Assembly (NCBI GenBank): GCA_946122785.1
Contig: CAMGYJ010000004.1
Span: forward strand, 16,390,150 to 16,454,149
Length of the DNA: 64,000 nucleotides
Direction of reading: 5' to 3'
Source: Linum tenue
Lineage: Eukaryota; Streptophyta; Magnoliopsida; Malpighiales; Linaceae
In this document: piece by piece, positions 1 through 10,200 of the stretch
How the letters are laid out: each line of letters starts with the position of its first letter
Position numbering within the stretch: the first letter of the stretch is position 1
Notes under the pieces: generated by a model
The model's database searches: none
What the model was told of the DNA's origin: nothing
Seen by the model: only the letters and a program-made list of their open reading frames with translations
Position numbers and translations under genes: made by a program

Positions 1-2679
1 TTGTGTCATAATGACAAGACGTGCAGGAGTGCTAACTATTAGTACCGAGTCCAAATTGTACAATAAGATGGATTTGCACACCAAATATCTTGTAATTTTG
101 ATGGACATGTCATTTAATGATTGGTTTCTTCATATAATCACATAAACAGCTTAATGGTGTCATAATGACAAGACGTGCACGAGTACAAACTCTTAGTACC
201 GTGTCCAAATTGTACAATAAGGTGGATTTGCACTCCAAATGTCTTGTAATGTTGATAAACATGTGATTCAATGATTGGTTTCGTCATATAAACACATAAA
301 CCGCTCAATTGTGTCATAATGACAAGACGTGCACGAGTACGAACTATTAGTACCGTGTCCAAATTGCACAATAAGGTGGATTTACACTCCAAAAGTCTTG
401 TAATGTTGATAGAATTGTGATTCAATGATTGGTTAAGTTATATAAACACATAAATCGCTTAATTATGTCATAATGACAAGATGTGCACGAGTACGAACTC
501 GTAGTAACGGGTCCACATTGTAAAATAAGGTGGTTTTGCACTCCAAATGTCTTGTAATGTTGATAAACATGTGATTCAATGATTGGTTTTGTCATATAAA
601 CACATAAACCGCTTAATTGTGTCATAATGACAATACGTGCACGACTGCGAACTATTAGTATCGAGTCTAAATTGTACAATACGATGGATTTCCACTCCAA
701 ATGTCTTGTAATTTTGATGGACATGTGATTCAATCATTCGTTTTGTCATATAAACACATAAACCGCTTAATTGTGTCATAATGACAAGAGGTGCACGAGT
801 ACAAACTATTAGTACCGAGTCCAAATTGCACAATAAGGTGGATTTACACTCCAAATGTCTTGTAATGTTGATAGAAATGTGATTCAATGATTGGTTAAGT
901 CATATAAACACATAAACCGCTTAATTGTGTCATAATGACAAGACGTGCACGACTTTGAACTATTAGTACCGACTCCAAATTGTACAATACAGTGGATTTG
1001 CACTCCAAATGTCTTCTAATGTTGATGGATATGTGATTCAATGTTTGGTTTCGTCATATAAACACATAAACCGCTTAAATTTGTCATAATGACAACACCT
1101 GCACGAGTACGAACCCTTAGTACCTGGTCCAAAGTGTACAATAAGGTGGATTTTCACTCCAAATATCTTGTAATGTTGATAAACATGTGATTCAATGATT
1201 GGTTTCGTTATATAAACAGATAAACCGCTAAATTGTGTCATAATGACAAGACGTTCACGAGTACGAACTATTATTACCGAGTCCAAATGTCTTCTAATGT
1301 TGATGGACATGTTCTTCATTGATTGGTTTAGTCATATAAACACATACACCGCTTAATTGTGTCAAAATGACAAGACGTGCACGAGTACGAAATTATAGTA
1401 CCGAGTCCAAATTGTACAATAAAGTGGATTTGCACTCCAAATATCTTGTAATGTTGATGGACATGAGAATAATTGATTAGTTTAGTCATAATGGCAAGAT
1501 GTGCACGAGTACGAACTATTAGTACAGTTTCCAAATTGTACAATAAGGTGGATTTGCACTCCAAATGTCTTGTAATGTTGATAGATATGTGATTCAATGA
1601 TTGGTTAACTCATATAAACACATAAAACGCTTAATTTTGTCATAATGACAAGACATGCAGGAGTATGAACTATTATTACCTGGTCCAAATTGTACAATAA
1701 GGTGGATTTGCACTCCAAATGTCTTGTAATGTTGACAGACATGTGCATCATTGATTGGTTTAGTCACATAAACACATAAACCACTTAATTGTTTCATAAT
1801 GAAAAGAGGTGCACGAGTACGAACTCGTACTAAAGGGTCCAAATTGTAAAATAAGGTGGTTTTGCACTCCAAATGTATTGTAATGTTGATAAACATGAGA
1901 TTCAATGATTGGTTTTGTCATATAAACACATAAAACCGCAAAATTGTGTCATAATGACAAGACGTGCACGACTGCGAACTAGTAGTACCGAGTCCAAATT
2001 GTACAATACGGTGAATTTGCACTCCAAATGTCTTGTAATGTTGATGAACATGTGATTCAATGATTGGATTCTTCATATAAACACATAAACCGCATAATTA
2101 TGTCATAATTACTAGCCGTGCACGAGTACGAACTATTAGTACCGAGTCCAAATTCTAGAATAAGGTGGATTTGCACTCCAATGTCTTGTAATGTTGATAA
2201 ACATTTGATTCCATGATTGGTTTAGTCATATATACACATAAACCGCTTAATTGTGTCATAATGACAAGATGTGTACGAGTATGAACTATTATTACCGTGT
2301 CCAAATTGTACAATAAGGTGGATTAGCACTCCAAATGTCTTGTAAAGTTGATAGACATGTGATTCAATGATTGGTTTAGTCATATAAACACATAAACCTC
2401 TTAATTGTGTCATAATGACAAGACGTGCACAAGTACGAACTCTTACTACCAAGTCCAAATTGTAGAATAAGGTGGATTTGAACTCCAAATGTCTTGTAAT
2501 GTTGATAAACATGTGATTCAATGATTGGTTTCGTCATATAAACACAAAACCCGCTTAATTGTGTCATAATGAAAAGACGATCACGAGTACGAACTATTAG
2601 TACCGAGTCCAAATTGCACAATAAGGTGGATTCGCACTCCAAATGTCTTGTAATGTTAATGGACATGTGCTTCATTGAT
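1..2679. repeat. 154-bp satellite array, left block
   Basis: About 17 head-to-tail copies of a 154-bp AT-rich monomer. Landmarks recur every 154 bp: a CATATAAACACATAAACC segment, GTGTCATAATGA, an AGTAC pair and CACTCCAAATGTCTTGTAAT. Monomers here are moderately diverged, and many carry GACGTGCACGA with AGTACCGAGTCC. The block is collinear with 17483 onward: positions 1 to about 1040 match at a constant offset of 17482, and the last 300 bp match about 22681-22985. It stops at 2677-2680, where CACTA transposase coding sequence starts. No gene is seen in it. Confidence 0.95.
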
Positions 2680-4600
2680 GGATTCAACCCATTCGGTAAT
2701 ATGAAGAGCACGCACAGTACGTGGGTAGTTCTTCTATTCCCGTATAATCTCCCTCCCCAGAAGTGCATGAAGACAACCTTCACCTTCTTGACATTATTCA
2801 TTCCTGGACCAAAAGCACTGGGTAATAATATTGACGTATTTTTTAGAACAGCCATCGACGATCTGAAGAATTTGTGGGCTGATAGTGTGTTGACTTATGA
2901 TGCATTTAAGAAGGAGAACTTTATCATGAGAGCAGTTGTACTATGGACCATCAACGATTATCCGGCTTATGTTAATCTCTCTGGATGGGCAACAAAAGGT
3001 AAATTGACTTGTCCTTCGTGTGGAGTTGAAACATGACATTTGAGATTGACGAATGGGCGTAAGGAGTGCTATATGTACCATCGTCGGGTTTTGTCACCAG
3101 ATCATAAGTGGCGGAAGCAAAAGAAGGAATTTAATGGCAGAGTAGAGAGGAGGCCCCCACCATGAAATTTGTTATCACTTGAGGTATCCAATCAGCTCAA
3201 CTCATAAGATGCAATAACTTTTGGAATTAAAGGAAAGGGTTATACAAATTGACGGATTTGGTAAATCTCATAATTGGAAGAAGAAGTTAATTTTCTTTGA
3301 ATTTCCATATTGGAGTTCACTATTGATCCGACACAATCTAGATGTGATGCATATTGAGAAGAATGTCTGTGATATTCCTTTTGGTACCATGATGAGTATC
3401 GAGGGTAAAACAAAGGACGGGCTAAATGCACGAAAATATTTGGAGGAGTTGGGAATAAAAAAGGAACGTGATCCCGTTGACACAAATGGGAGGACTGTGT
3501 TACCGCGAGCTTCATACAACTTGCTTCTGGTAGAGAGAAAGGAATTGTGTCAGTGGCTATCAGATTTTTAGGTTCCAGATTGGTATTCTTCTAATTTGGG
3601 GAATTGCGTGAACTTCCAAGAAGGAAAGATTTCGGGTATGAAAACTCACCACTGTCATGTTCTCTTAGAGTGGTTACTTCCGGTGGATGCTCGTGACTTC
3701 TTGCCAAAGGCTATAGCTGACCCCTTAATTGAGTTTGTCAATTTCTTCAAGAACATATTTTCCAAGGAGTGAAGTGTACAAGAGTTAACTCGAATGGAAT
3801 CTGAAATTGTCATAACCCTCTATAAGTTGGAACGTATATTTCCCCCGGCGTTCTTTGATATCATGATCCACTTGGCCGTTCATTTGCCTTCGGAAGCCAA
3901 AGTAGCCAGACCAGTCCAATATCGTTGGATGTATCCCATGGAAAGGTACATATTGGTATTTATTTGAATTTCCTGGGACTTAACAATTTTAATTACCATT
4001 TTGGTACAATTTAGGTATTTGAAGAAGCTCAAGGGTTACGTTCGAAACAAGGCAAGACAATAGGGATTTATTGATGTAGCATATGTGATTGACGAGTGCG
4101 TTACATTTTGCTCGCAATATCTAACGGATGTTCAGACGAGATTTAATCGTGCGGAAAGAAACGATGATAGTTGTGAGGCAGAGCCCATTCACCAACACAA
4201 GTTGTCCACTGTGTCATGTGTCGGTCGTAGGATTGGTTCATCTACAATGGAAGACCTTGGAACAGGTATGTTCAAGGCGGCCACTTTTTATGTCCTGCAA
4301 AACTGTGACGAAGTGGAGGAATTTATCCTGTATGTTAGTATTAGTTTTGCCAAAATATAGTCTTACATTAATTTAATATAATTATTATAAATACAGTAAT
4401 AATTTGTTATCCGTACATATACAGAGAGCATAAACAAGTGCTAAGTAGTCGAGGTGTTCAATTGGTTGCAAGAGTACATAGGGAGGAATTTCAAAAGTGG
4501 TTCGCAACAAAAGGTACTTAAAATTAGTAAATTATTTACATAAATTTTCATATATAAATTTCTATCATTTTTTTAAAATTTAATAATATTTTATAGGTAG

Positions 4601-4874
4601 TGTAACACCTTAGTGAAATCGCACATCGACAAAGCACGGGAGAGATCCATGGTTCATAAGTAAGAAACCGACCTTAATTGACAAGACGTGTTTTGGGGTG
4701 AAATGAAGGAGTTCTTGTAAGAACTCCGAAGTTAAACGTGCTCAGTGCGGAGTACAACAAGGATGGGTAACCTTATGGGAAGTCACCTTGAATCGCACTC
4801 CAAGACAAAATCCGTGTGGGTGTACAGGCCCAAAGCGGACAATATATTGTCGGGAAAAAGTTTGGGATGTTACA
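4601..4874 (+). repeat. Cassandra 5' LTR with 5S-rRNA-like segment
   Basis: The LTR is 274 bp with TG...CA ends (TGTAACACC to GATGTTACA). The 5S-like segment spans about 4719-4787 and keeps the internal promoter-like parts of plant 5S genes (AACTCCGAAGTTAA, GGATGGGTAACC, GGGAAGTC). In the Cassandra family this part is thought to act as an RNA polymerase III type promoter. Confidence 0.87.
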
Positions 4875-4876
4875 AG

Positions 4877-4890
4877 TGGTATCAGCTCCG
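4877..4890 (+). other. Primer-binding site (Met-tRNA type) of the TRIM
   Basis: TGGTATCAGCTCCG begins two bases after the 5' LTR. The usual plant Met-tRNA primer site begins TGGTATCAGAGC, so the first nine bases match exactly and the next bases differ slightly. Confidence 0.8.
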
Positions 4891-4954
4891 CGTCCCTCTT
4901 GAACGATGGTGGGGCAAACATCAACGAGGGCGTTGAGTCCCAAGGGGGGGTGTA

Positions 4955-5147
4955 TGTAACACCTTAGGCAAATCCCACATCGACAAAGCACGGGAGAGAT
5001 CCATGGTTCATAAGTAAGAAAACGACATTAACTGACAAGACGCGTTTCAGAGTGAAATGGAGTAGTTCTTGTGAGAAATCCGAAGTTAAAAGTGCTTAGT
5101 ACGGAGTACAATAAGGATGGGTGACCTTATGGGAAGTCACCTTGAAT
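4955..5147 (+). repeat. Cassandra 3' LTR, truncated
   Basis: Aligns with the first 193 bp or so of the 5' LTR, including a second 5S-like stretch (about 5072-5140), and stops after CACCTTGAAT. The last 80 bp or so of the LTR (present at about 4795-4874) are missing. A short A-rich stretch then joins back to tnp2 coding sequence. Confidence 0.82.
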
Positions 5148-6013
5148 GAAAAAAAGGTTGTAACATTGCATCCTTCTATGTTGACTTTATCTCGAGAACC
5201 ACACAAACGAGTCTTGCACTTCACAGGTTATTGCATAAATGGTCTTAGATTCCATACACGAAAGCATGAGGCGACCAAGACAAGTCAAAATAGTGGTGTC
5301 ATGGTGCAACATGAAGATGTCGTTGGAATTCCTTACTACGCCGTCATTGAAGATATCATAGAGCTTCGCTATACCGAGGCCTTCGTGTGGTGCTATTTGA
5401 ATGTGAGTGGACACGTAGGTGACATGCCGATGAACCGTATGTCATGGCGAGTCAAACACAAGTGTATTATGTGCAGTTCGTCAGAGATCGAGATTGGTAC
5501 ACGATTATTGAGACAATACCGAGAAATTTCTATAATGTAGCTGAGGAAGAAGAAATTCTCGAAGAACAAGTGTACCAAGAAGATGCAATTGTCGATGATC
5601 TGCGAATAATCGAGGATGACGGAGACGATGATGACTTGAACTTGACTAGACCGGGTTATGAAGATTTCAGTTAGACTTTTTTTTACAATTATGTGGTGAC
5701 AATTTGTTTTAGTCTTACAACTTATTTTGTTAAGTTCAATTAACAATTGGGGAATGCTTTTTTTTTATACTTACTGCTTATTTCGTTAAGTTCAATTACT
5801 AATTAGGGATTGAAATTTATTTATTTAATTAATTGATTCAAGAGTTACCACTTCTATAAATCAAGAAACGCCGCCGTTTTGGGTCTCATTCTCGGAATGG
5901 AGATGACAAATTAGTGGAGGGGGGCGATTCATTCTCCTTTCCACTCAGTCCAAACCCCAAAATCTACTTTCGTGAAGGTCGCTTTCCGCCGAGAAACTGT
6001 CGTCCAGTCCACA

Positions 6014-6328
6014 ATGGAGGAGTAGCTTGCCAGCGACATCGTTTGGAAAGGGAAGAAGAGAGTTGCATCGCGAGTCCGAAAATATAGAACCCCAAAATCG
6101 AAGGTGACGCTGATTGTAGAGGCGATTATGATTTCAGAATCGTGGACACACACGATGGGAGATCGGTGCATGCTGGGAACTCCTTGTCGTTTGGAGGAAA
6201 GGAGTGCGAACGAGACCCTGGTTGGAGGAATTGCATGCCGCCAGTCGAAGGACGAGAATGTGCAGGCGGTGGTTGAAGACGAAGTTCCAGTTGTTTCGTC
6301 TTCTCCCAAGAGGGATTTGCTTGGGTTT
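6014..6328 (+). pseudogene. Candidate first exon of the second CACTA gene
   Basis: A plus-strand frame reads from ATG (6014) through a TAG at 6023 to a good splice donor (GA then GTAAGT, after 6328). It is rich in basic residues early (WKGKKRVASRVRKYR) and acidic or serine-rich late (DEVPVVSSSPKRDLL). A similar short string, DFVWKGRTRF, occurs near 49285 in the Ulp1-like pseudogene. No known domain is recognised. It may instead be a captured host gene fragment. The flanks 5675-6013 and 6329-6845 are AT-rich, with no coding signal beyond a promoter-like or intron-like look. Confidence 0.35.
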
Positions 6329-7922
6329 TGCCGAGTAAGTCTCCTACTTTCCCCTTATCGAGTGTTTAGTTTTTATTTATTTATGGAATTACGTGTTTAA
6401 TTAATTGCCATCGATGTTTAATTCATCAGTTGAGATGCATGCTAGTTAATTGTTGTTTGTTCACGCCTTAAATTGAATAAAAAATAACTTAGTTCAGCAA
6501 TACACTGAGTTAATGTTTGAATCATTCGTCGATGTGTTGTTGCACTAACCCAAAAAAGGAGCGGGTTAACGAGGGAAATCCAGGTTTTTGGCATTAAAAA
6601 TTCCATCTTTCTAAAAACTTAAACTCTCTCGCACTCTGCATAAGTACCAATTTCGTGTAGACTCCCTCCCTTCACCATTTACCTAAAACATTAATCTTTC
6701 CCCAGCGAACCACAACCCAAAGAACTCCAAACGACAACCACATTTCTAGAGACAAAGTATGCCTTCTGTTTATGTGTGTTTTACTATTTTGGTATTCCCC
6801 TTTTCATCTCGACAATATCTAACAGACTTGTTATGAATATGTTAGATGAGAAAGTCAAGGACACGCAACGTTTTGAAGAAGAAGGCGTATGCACCTCCTA
6901 CAGAGGAACAAGAAATACCGACCCCTGCAGAAAGTGTTCATGTTGTTCAGCAGGACACTGCCAAACATCGGAATTTGTAAATGTGCCAGAAACGCAACAG
7001 CCTGTGGAGCTTCCTTCCGAAGACATTGCACTAGAGACTGATGAAACGGTTAGGAGCACAAATGGAGAGACAGGGAACCAAAGTAAGCACTTGAAAACCT
7101 TATTTTTATTGCGGTTAAATTGAAATTTATACTGTATAAATTAAAGGTTCTAATTAAGGAGCTATGTTTTCTGATTAAGATTCTGGTAAGAAGAGGAAAG
7201 GACGAGGACCTGGAAAAGGGGTGATGTCAGGTCATGGAATTGCACTTGAATTCCATGACAACATGTATTAATTGAATTATTTTCATTTACTTAATTATTA
7301 TTGTGTTTACGTGTTGGTGCAAATTGACAACTAGTGTGTGCTTTTGTATGTGTGCACTTTTTTGCAGGATTGTGACAATAAAGGCAGCCCATGAACTGAC
7401 TGCCATTTTCAAGAAGAGCATCAGTGGACTGTGGATCACTTTCAATGAGTATCCTACAAGTGAGTTGGAGACGTTGATTGCTCGTTTCAAGAAGTATGGA
7501 TTTACTTGCACCCTCATGGAGGAAGAGCTGAATGATCAACTCAAGGAACACATCAAAAGGATTTTCTTGCAGTGGATGTACTCCATCCGCAATCCTGTCT
7601 TCAAGGCGCATGTGACTGAGGCTGGCCGGATGAACAATCCGACAAATGAAATACCTCCACTTGCAAATGGTCGGGCCCGAACTGGGTGGTAAGACCTTCT
7701 GCTTCTTTACATGTCGAGTAATTTTTGTTGCTATTTAAATCAACAACTTAATTGTGCTTCTGCTATTTCCAATACCCACAGGAAACAAGTGACAAGAACA
7801 AGGTGAACCGTGAGAAGTGTGAGGTGAAGTCAACTTGTAGTTTTACACAGATTGGAAGAGGTATATTACACAACCTACTACCTTTTGGTTTTATTATTTG
7901 ATCCCCCTTTTTTGTATGTATG

Positions 7923-7927
7923 AGTGT
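7923..7927 (+). other. Target-site duplication AGTGT, left copy
   Basis: The five bases immediately before the 5' LTR are identical to those immediately after the 3' LTR (11649-11653). This fixes the element's ends and shows a genuine integrase-type insertion. Confidence 0.92.
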
Positions 7928-9475
7928 TGATAACATCGTATTTGCACATGTTTGCACCCTCGCTTCTTGATCATTTTGGCTTGAGTTTTTTCTTTCTTGG
8001 ACTATTTACTCTAGGTTGTGTTACTTTGTCACATTTCAGGTCCTAGCATGTGAATTGAAGCATAGGCGCAAGTTTCAAGTCAATCGGAGATCATTTGACA
8101 ATTCGGGAGAAGAAACACGAGCATGACCTGAGTAATAATAGACTTCTACCTCATATTATGGAAACATAATCATGGAATTTTGTCATGAAAAGAAATAGGA
8201 CGAGACTACGAGTGTCTGGGATCAAACGGTGACTGATTCTGAGTCCGGACGAGGGAGAAACGAAGCATTAAACAGAGGCTGAGCAAGCCACACGGGCACG
8301 CCTAAAAACCCACACGGCCGTGTGACCTGGCCGTGTGGCACCAAATTGCACGGGAAAAGTCACATGGGCCATGTAAAGGACCCCTTGTGGCCGTGTGAAG
8401 GCTCGGTAAATCCCACACGGGCATCCTAGAACTCCACACGGCCGTGTGGGTCGTGGCAGCGTAGGAAGGCTGAGCCACTTATCAAAACGCCGCGGTTTGC
8501 AAAAAGTCACACGGGCAGCTGGGGAAGTCACATGGCCGTGTGGCCTCGCCGTGTGATCGGGAATTTTTGGTTAAAACCCGATTTTCAGCAAAAGGAAAGG
8601 GGAGAGCTGGATTTTTGGTTCCCAAACACCCAAGGGACGAACCCTAGAGAGAGAGAGCGACTTGGGAACATTCTTTGAGCTATTTTGGAGGATTTCTTCG
8701 CCATTGGAGCTCGGGAATCAAGCTTGGAGATGGAGATTGAAGATCTAGATCAGATTTCTGCAGTCTCTCTCTTCTCTATGGAGTAACTTCCCTTCACTTA
8801 GGTTTTGAGGAACCCTAATTCCATGTGTTAGGATCTTTCTTGTATGAAGTTTTGGATGCTATATTGTTTGATTATAATCGATTGAGGCATGATTTATTGA
8901 GTCAATTGAATCTTGATCAAATTCTATTGATTTCTGCTTTAACCTATGATAGATAGAATCTGATTAGGTTAAGAGATCAGCTTCCTTGATTGATAGTGGT
9001 GAATTGGTTGTGCGAGAGTCAAACAATTCACTGATTTGTACTGGAATTCATTCCAGTAGTGGAGTTCTGTGTTCATAGCCTCAGCTTTCTATCCTGGTGA
9101 AGACTAGTCGCCTGTCGGGTAGTTGGACTGAGAGGGCTTGGTCAGCTTAAGAGATTTCAAGCTACTGTCGGATCTTCCGCAGTTTAATCAACAGTAAATC
9201 AACCCAGGGTAATTATAATTGAGACCTAACTAAGGAGCTAGGGGGACTCATTCCCGAGTGACTCTTCCTTGGCTTCAGAAAACCGAACCATTTCTTGCTT
9301 TCTTACTGCTTTTACTTAAAACAACAATCACTCGACTTAGTTTGCTAGATAATAGATAATCACGGAGTAGGCAGTAGATCTAGACCCCGGGTTGACATTA
9401 GAACTTGCTACTTTACTGCATTCCCGGACTGCGATTATACTTGGTCGCAGTTTGGTGTTGTGTTTTAGCGTGTCA
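7928..9475 (+). repeat. 5' LTR (1548 bp)
   Basis: Aligns end to end with 10201-11648. It is 100 bp longer, mainly because of a 94-bp stretch at 8450-8543 that the 3' LTR lacks. That stretch is bounded by the direct repeat GGCCGTGTGG (8440-8449 and 8534-8543). Confidence 0.92.
8279..8558. repeat. Cluster of CACACGGCCGTGTG-type palindromes in the LTR
   Basis: About ten full or half copies of a GC-rich palindromic motif (CACACGGCCGTGTG, CACACGGGC, GGCCGTGTGG, TGGCCGTGTGG) lie within 280 bp, in sharp contrast with the AT-rich surroundings. A shorter version sits at the equivalent place in the 3' LTR (about 10560-10735). The motif could form hairpins in RNA or single-stranded DNA. Confidence 0.85.
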
Positions 9476-9481
9476 AGTTTT

Positions 9482-9498
9482 TGGCGCCATTGCCGGGG
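9482..9498 (+). other. Primer-binding site (Asp-tRNA type)
   Basis: TGGCGCCATTGCCGGGG lies six bases after the 5' LTR. It is complementary to the plant tRNA-Asp 3' end (including CCA) with one mismatch, A in place of G. Confidence 0.88.
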
Positions 9499-9613
9499 AC
9501 TTTCTAGATTATTAGGAAAGGCAGAAGTTTGTTACTTTTAGCGTTTTTCTTTTGTTTTATGCCCTTGCTTTTCACTTGGGTGTTTTTTGTTATTGTTGGT
9601 GCAGATCTGAATC

Positions 9614-10167
9614 ATGGACCCTCATGGCTTCTCCAATCATTGGGGGTATCCACCACCATCCGAGTGGTATTACCCCGAGACTCTCTGGAGTAACCAAGGA
9701 GGAGAAGACTATGGAGTCGGGTTTCAGTACCAACCCCCCTACTACGAAGAACAATCCGACCCCTGGGTATTTCTAGAACAATCTCCTTATCAAGAAGAAT
9801 TCCTCCCAAAACAAGAAGGGCCATCAGATCTTGAGTTCGCCACAGCCTTAACGGGCGATCCGGTAGAGCCATGCTACACTCCACAGCCAAATCCAAACTA
9901 TCACTTGAGGCTTCTCGTGGAGCAGATTGCTCGAGTACTTGAGAGATCCTTTCTCGAGATGGATCCTCATATCCAGGCCATTACCAAACTGACTTCTCCT
10001 TTCCCCGTGAAACAGAGGATACCCTTCGGAGCATAAAGGAGCACATAGAGGTCATTGAGAAAGCCTGTTCACAATTTTCTCATGACAGCCTTTATGCTGC
10101 CATACAAGTAGAGGTGGAGGAAGAAGAAGGCAACCGTGAGGATGTTGAGGAGCATACAGAATGTTGA
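9614..10167 (+). pseudogene. Gag-like reading frame of the LTR element, frameshifted
   Basis: The frame opens with MDPHGF and an aromatic, proline-rich N-terminus (WGYPPPSEWYYPE, YQPPYYEEQ) and runs about 140 codons. After a frameshift near 9990-10010 it continues in another frame as TLRSIKEHIEVIEKAC with an acidic end, to the TGA at 10165. This general look is familiar from short internal frames of non-autonomous plant Ty3-like elements. No zinc knuckle is seen. The family assignment is inference from position and context. Confidence 0.5.
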
Positions 10168-10200
10168 TATGACTTGAATCGGACTATCAGCCGCTACGAC

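Larger units (their letters stand above)
4601..5155 (+). mobile_element. Cassandra-type TRIM retrotransposon
   Basis: A miniature LTR element lies at the 3' end of an intron of the tnp2 pseudogene. It has two direct repeats starting TGTAACACCTTAG (4601 and 4955), a methionine-tRNA-like primer site at 4877, a short non-coding centre, and a purine tract (CAAGGGGGGG, 4941-4950) before the second repeat. Each LTR contains a 5S-rRNA-like stretch with AACTCCGAAGTTAA and GGATGGGT(A/G)ACC, the hallmark of the plant Cassandra family. It codes for no protein and would depend on other elements. The second LTR is cut short. The sequence on the left is AGGTAG (4595-4600) and on the right AGGTTG (5155-5160), a possible target duplication with one mismatch. 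Confidence 0.88.
2680..5674 (+). pseudogene. tnp2-type CACTA transposase, decayed
   Basis: Translated pieces match the plant TNP2 transposase family (Transposase_21) followed by the DUF4218- and DUF4216-type regions that come after it. Recognisable parts are DGFNPFGN, PYNLPP, IPGPKALGNNIDV and WTINDYPAY with CPSCG (2680-3030), HNWKKK with FPYWSSLLIRHNLDVMHIEKN (about 3255-3365), FPPAFFDIMIHLAVHLP with YRWMYPMER (about 3840-3945), HKQVL..FQKWF (about 4425-4510), and FHTRKHE..TSQNSGV then YYAVIEDIIEL (about 5240-5370), ending with RDWYTIIETIPRNF and an acidic tail to the stop at 5672. Breaks include a TGA at 3034, a frameshift near 3160-3220, a TAG at 3569, a TGA at 3770, a TAG at 4061 and a frame change near 5440. 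Likely introns interrupt the gene near 3945-4016 and 4514-4597. The N-terminal part is absent. The function in a live copy would be excision and integration, and this copy cannot make the enzyme. Confidence 0.9.

Noticed and set aside
4719..4787. 5S ribosomal RNA gene
   Set aside because: Only the middle and 3' part of 5S is similar, it is diverged, and it sits in paired LTRs with a primer site. It belongs to a Cassandra TRIM.
8268..8531. Open frame in the 5' LTR (minus strand, 87 codons) and its partner at 10540-10803
   Set aside because: It arises from the palindrome cluster, and LTRs of this kind carry no protein.
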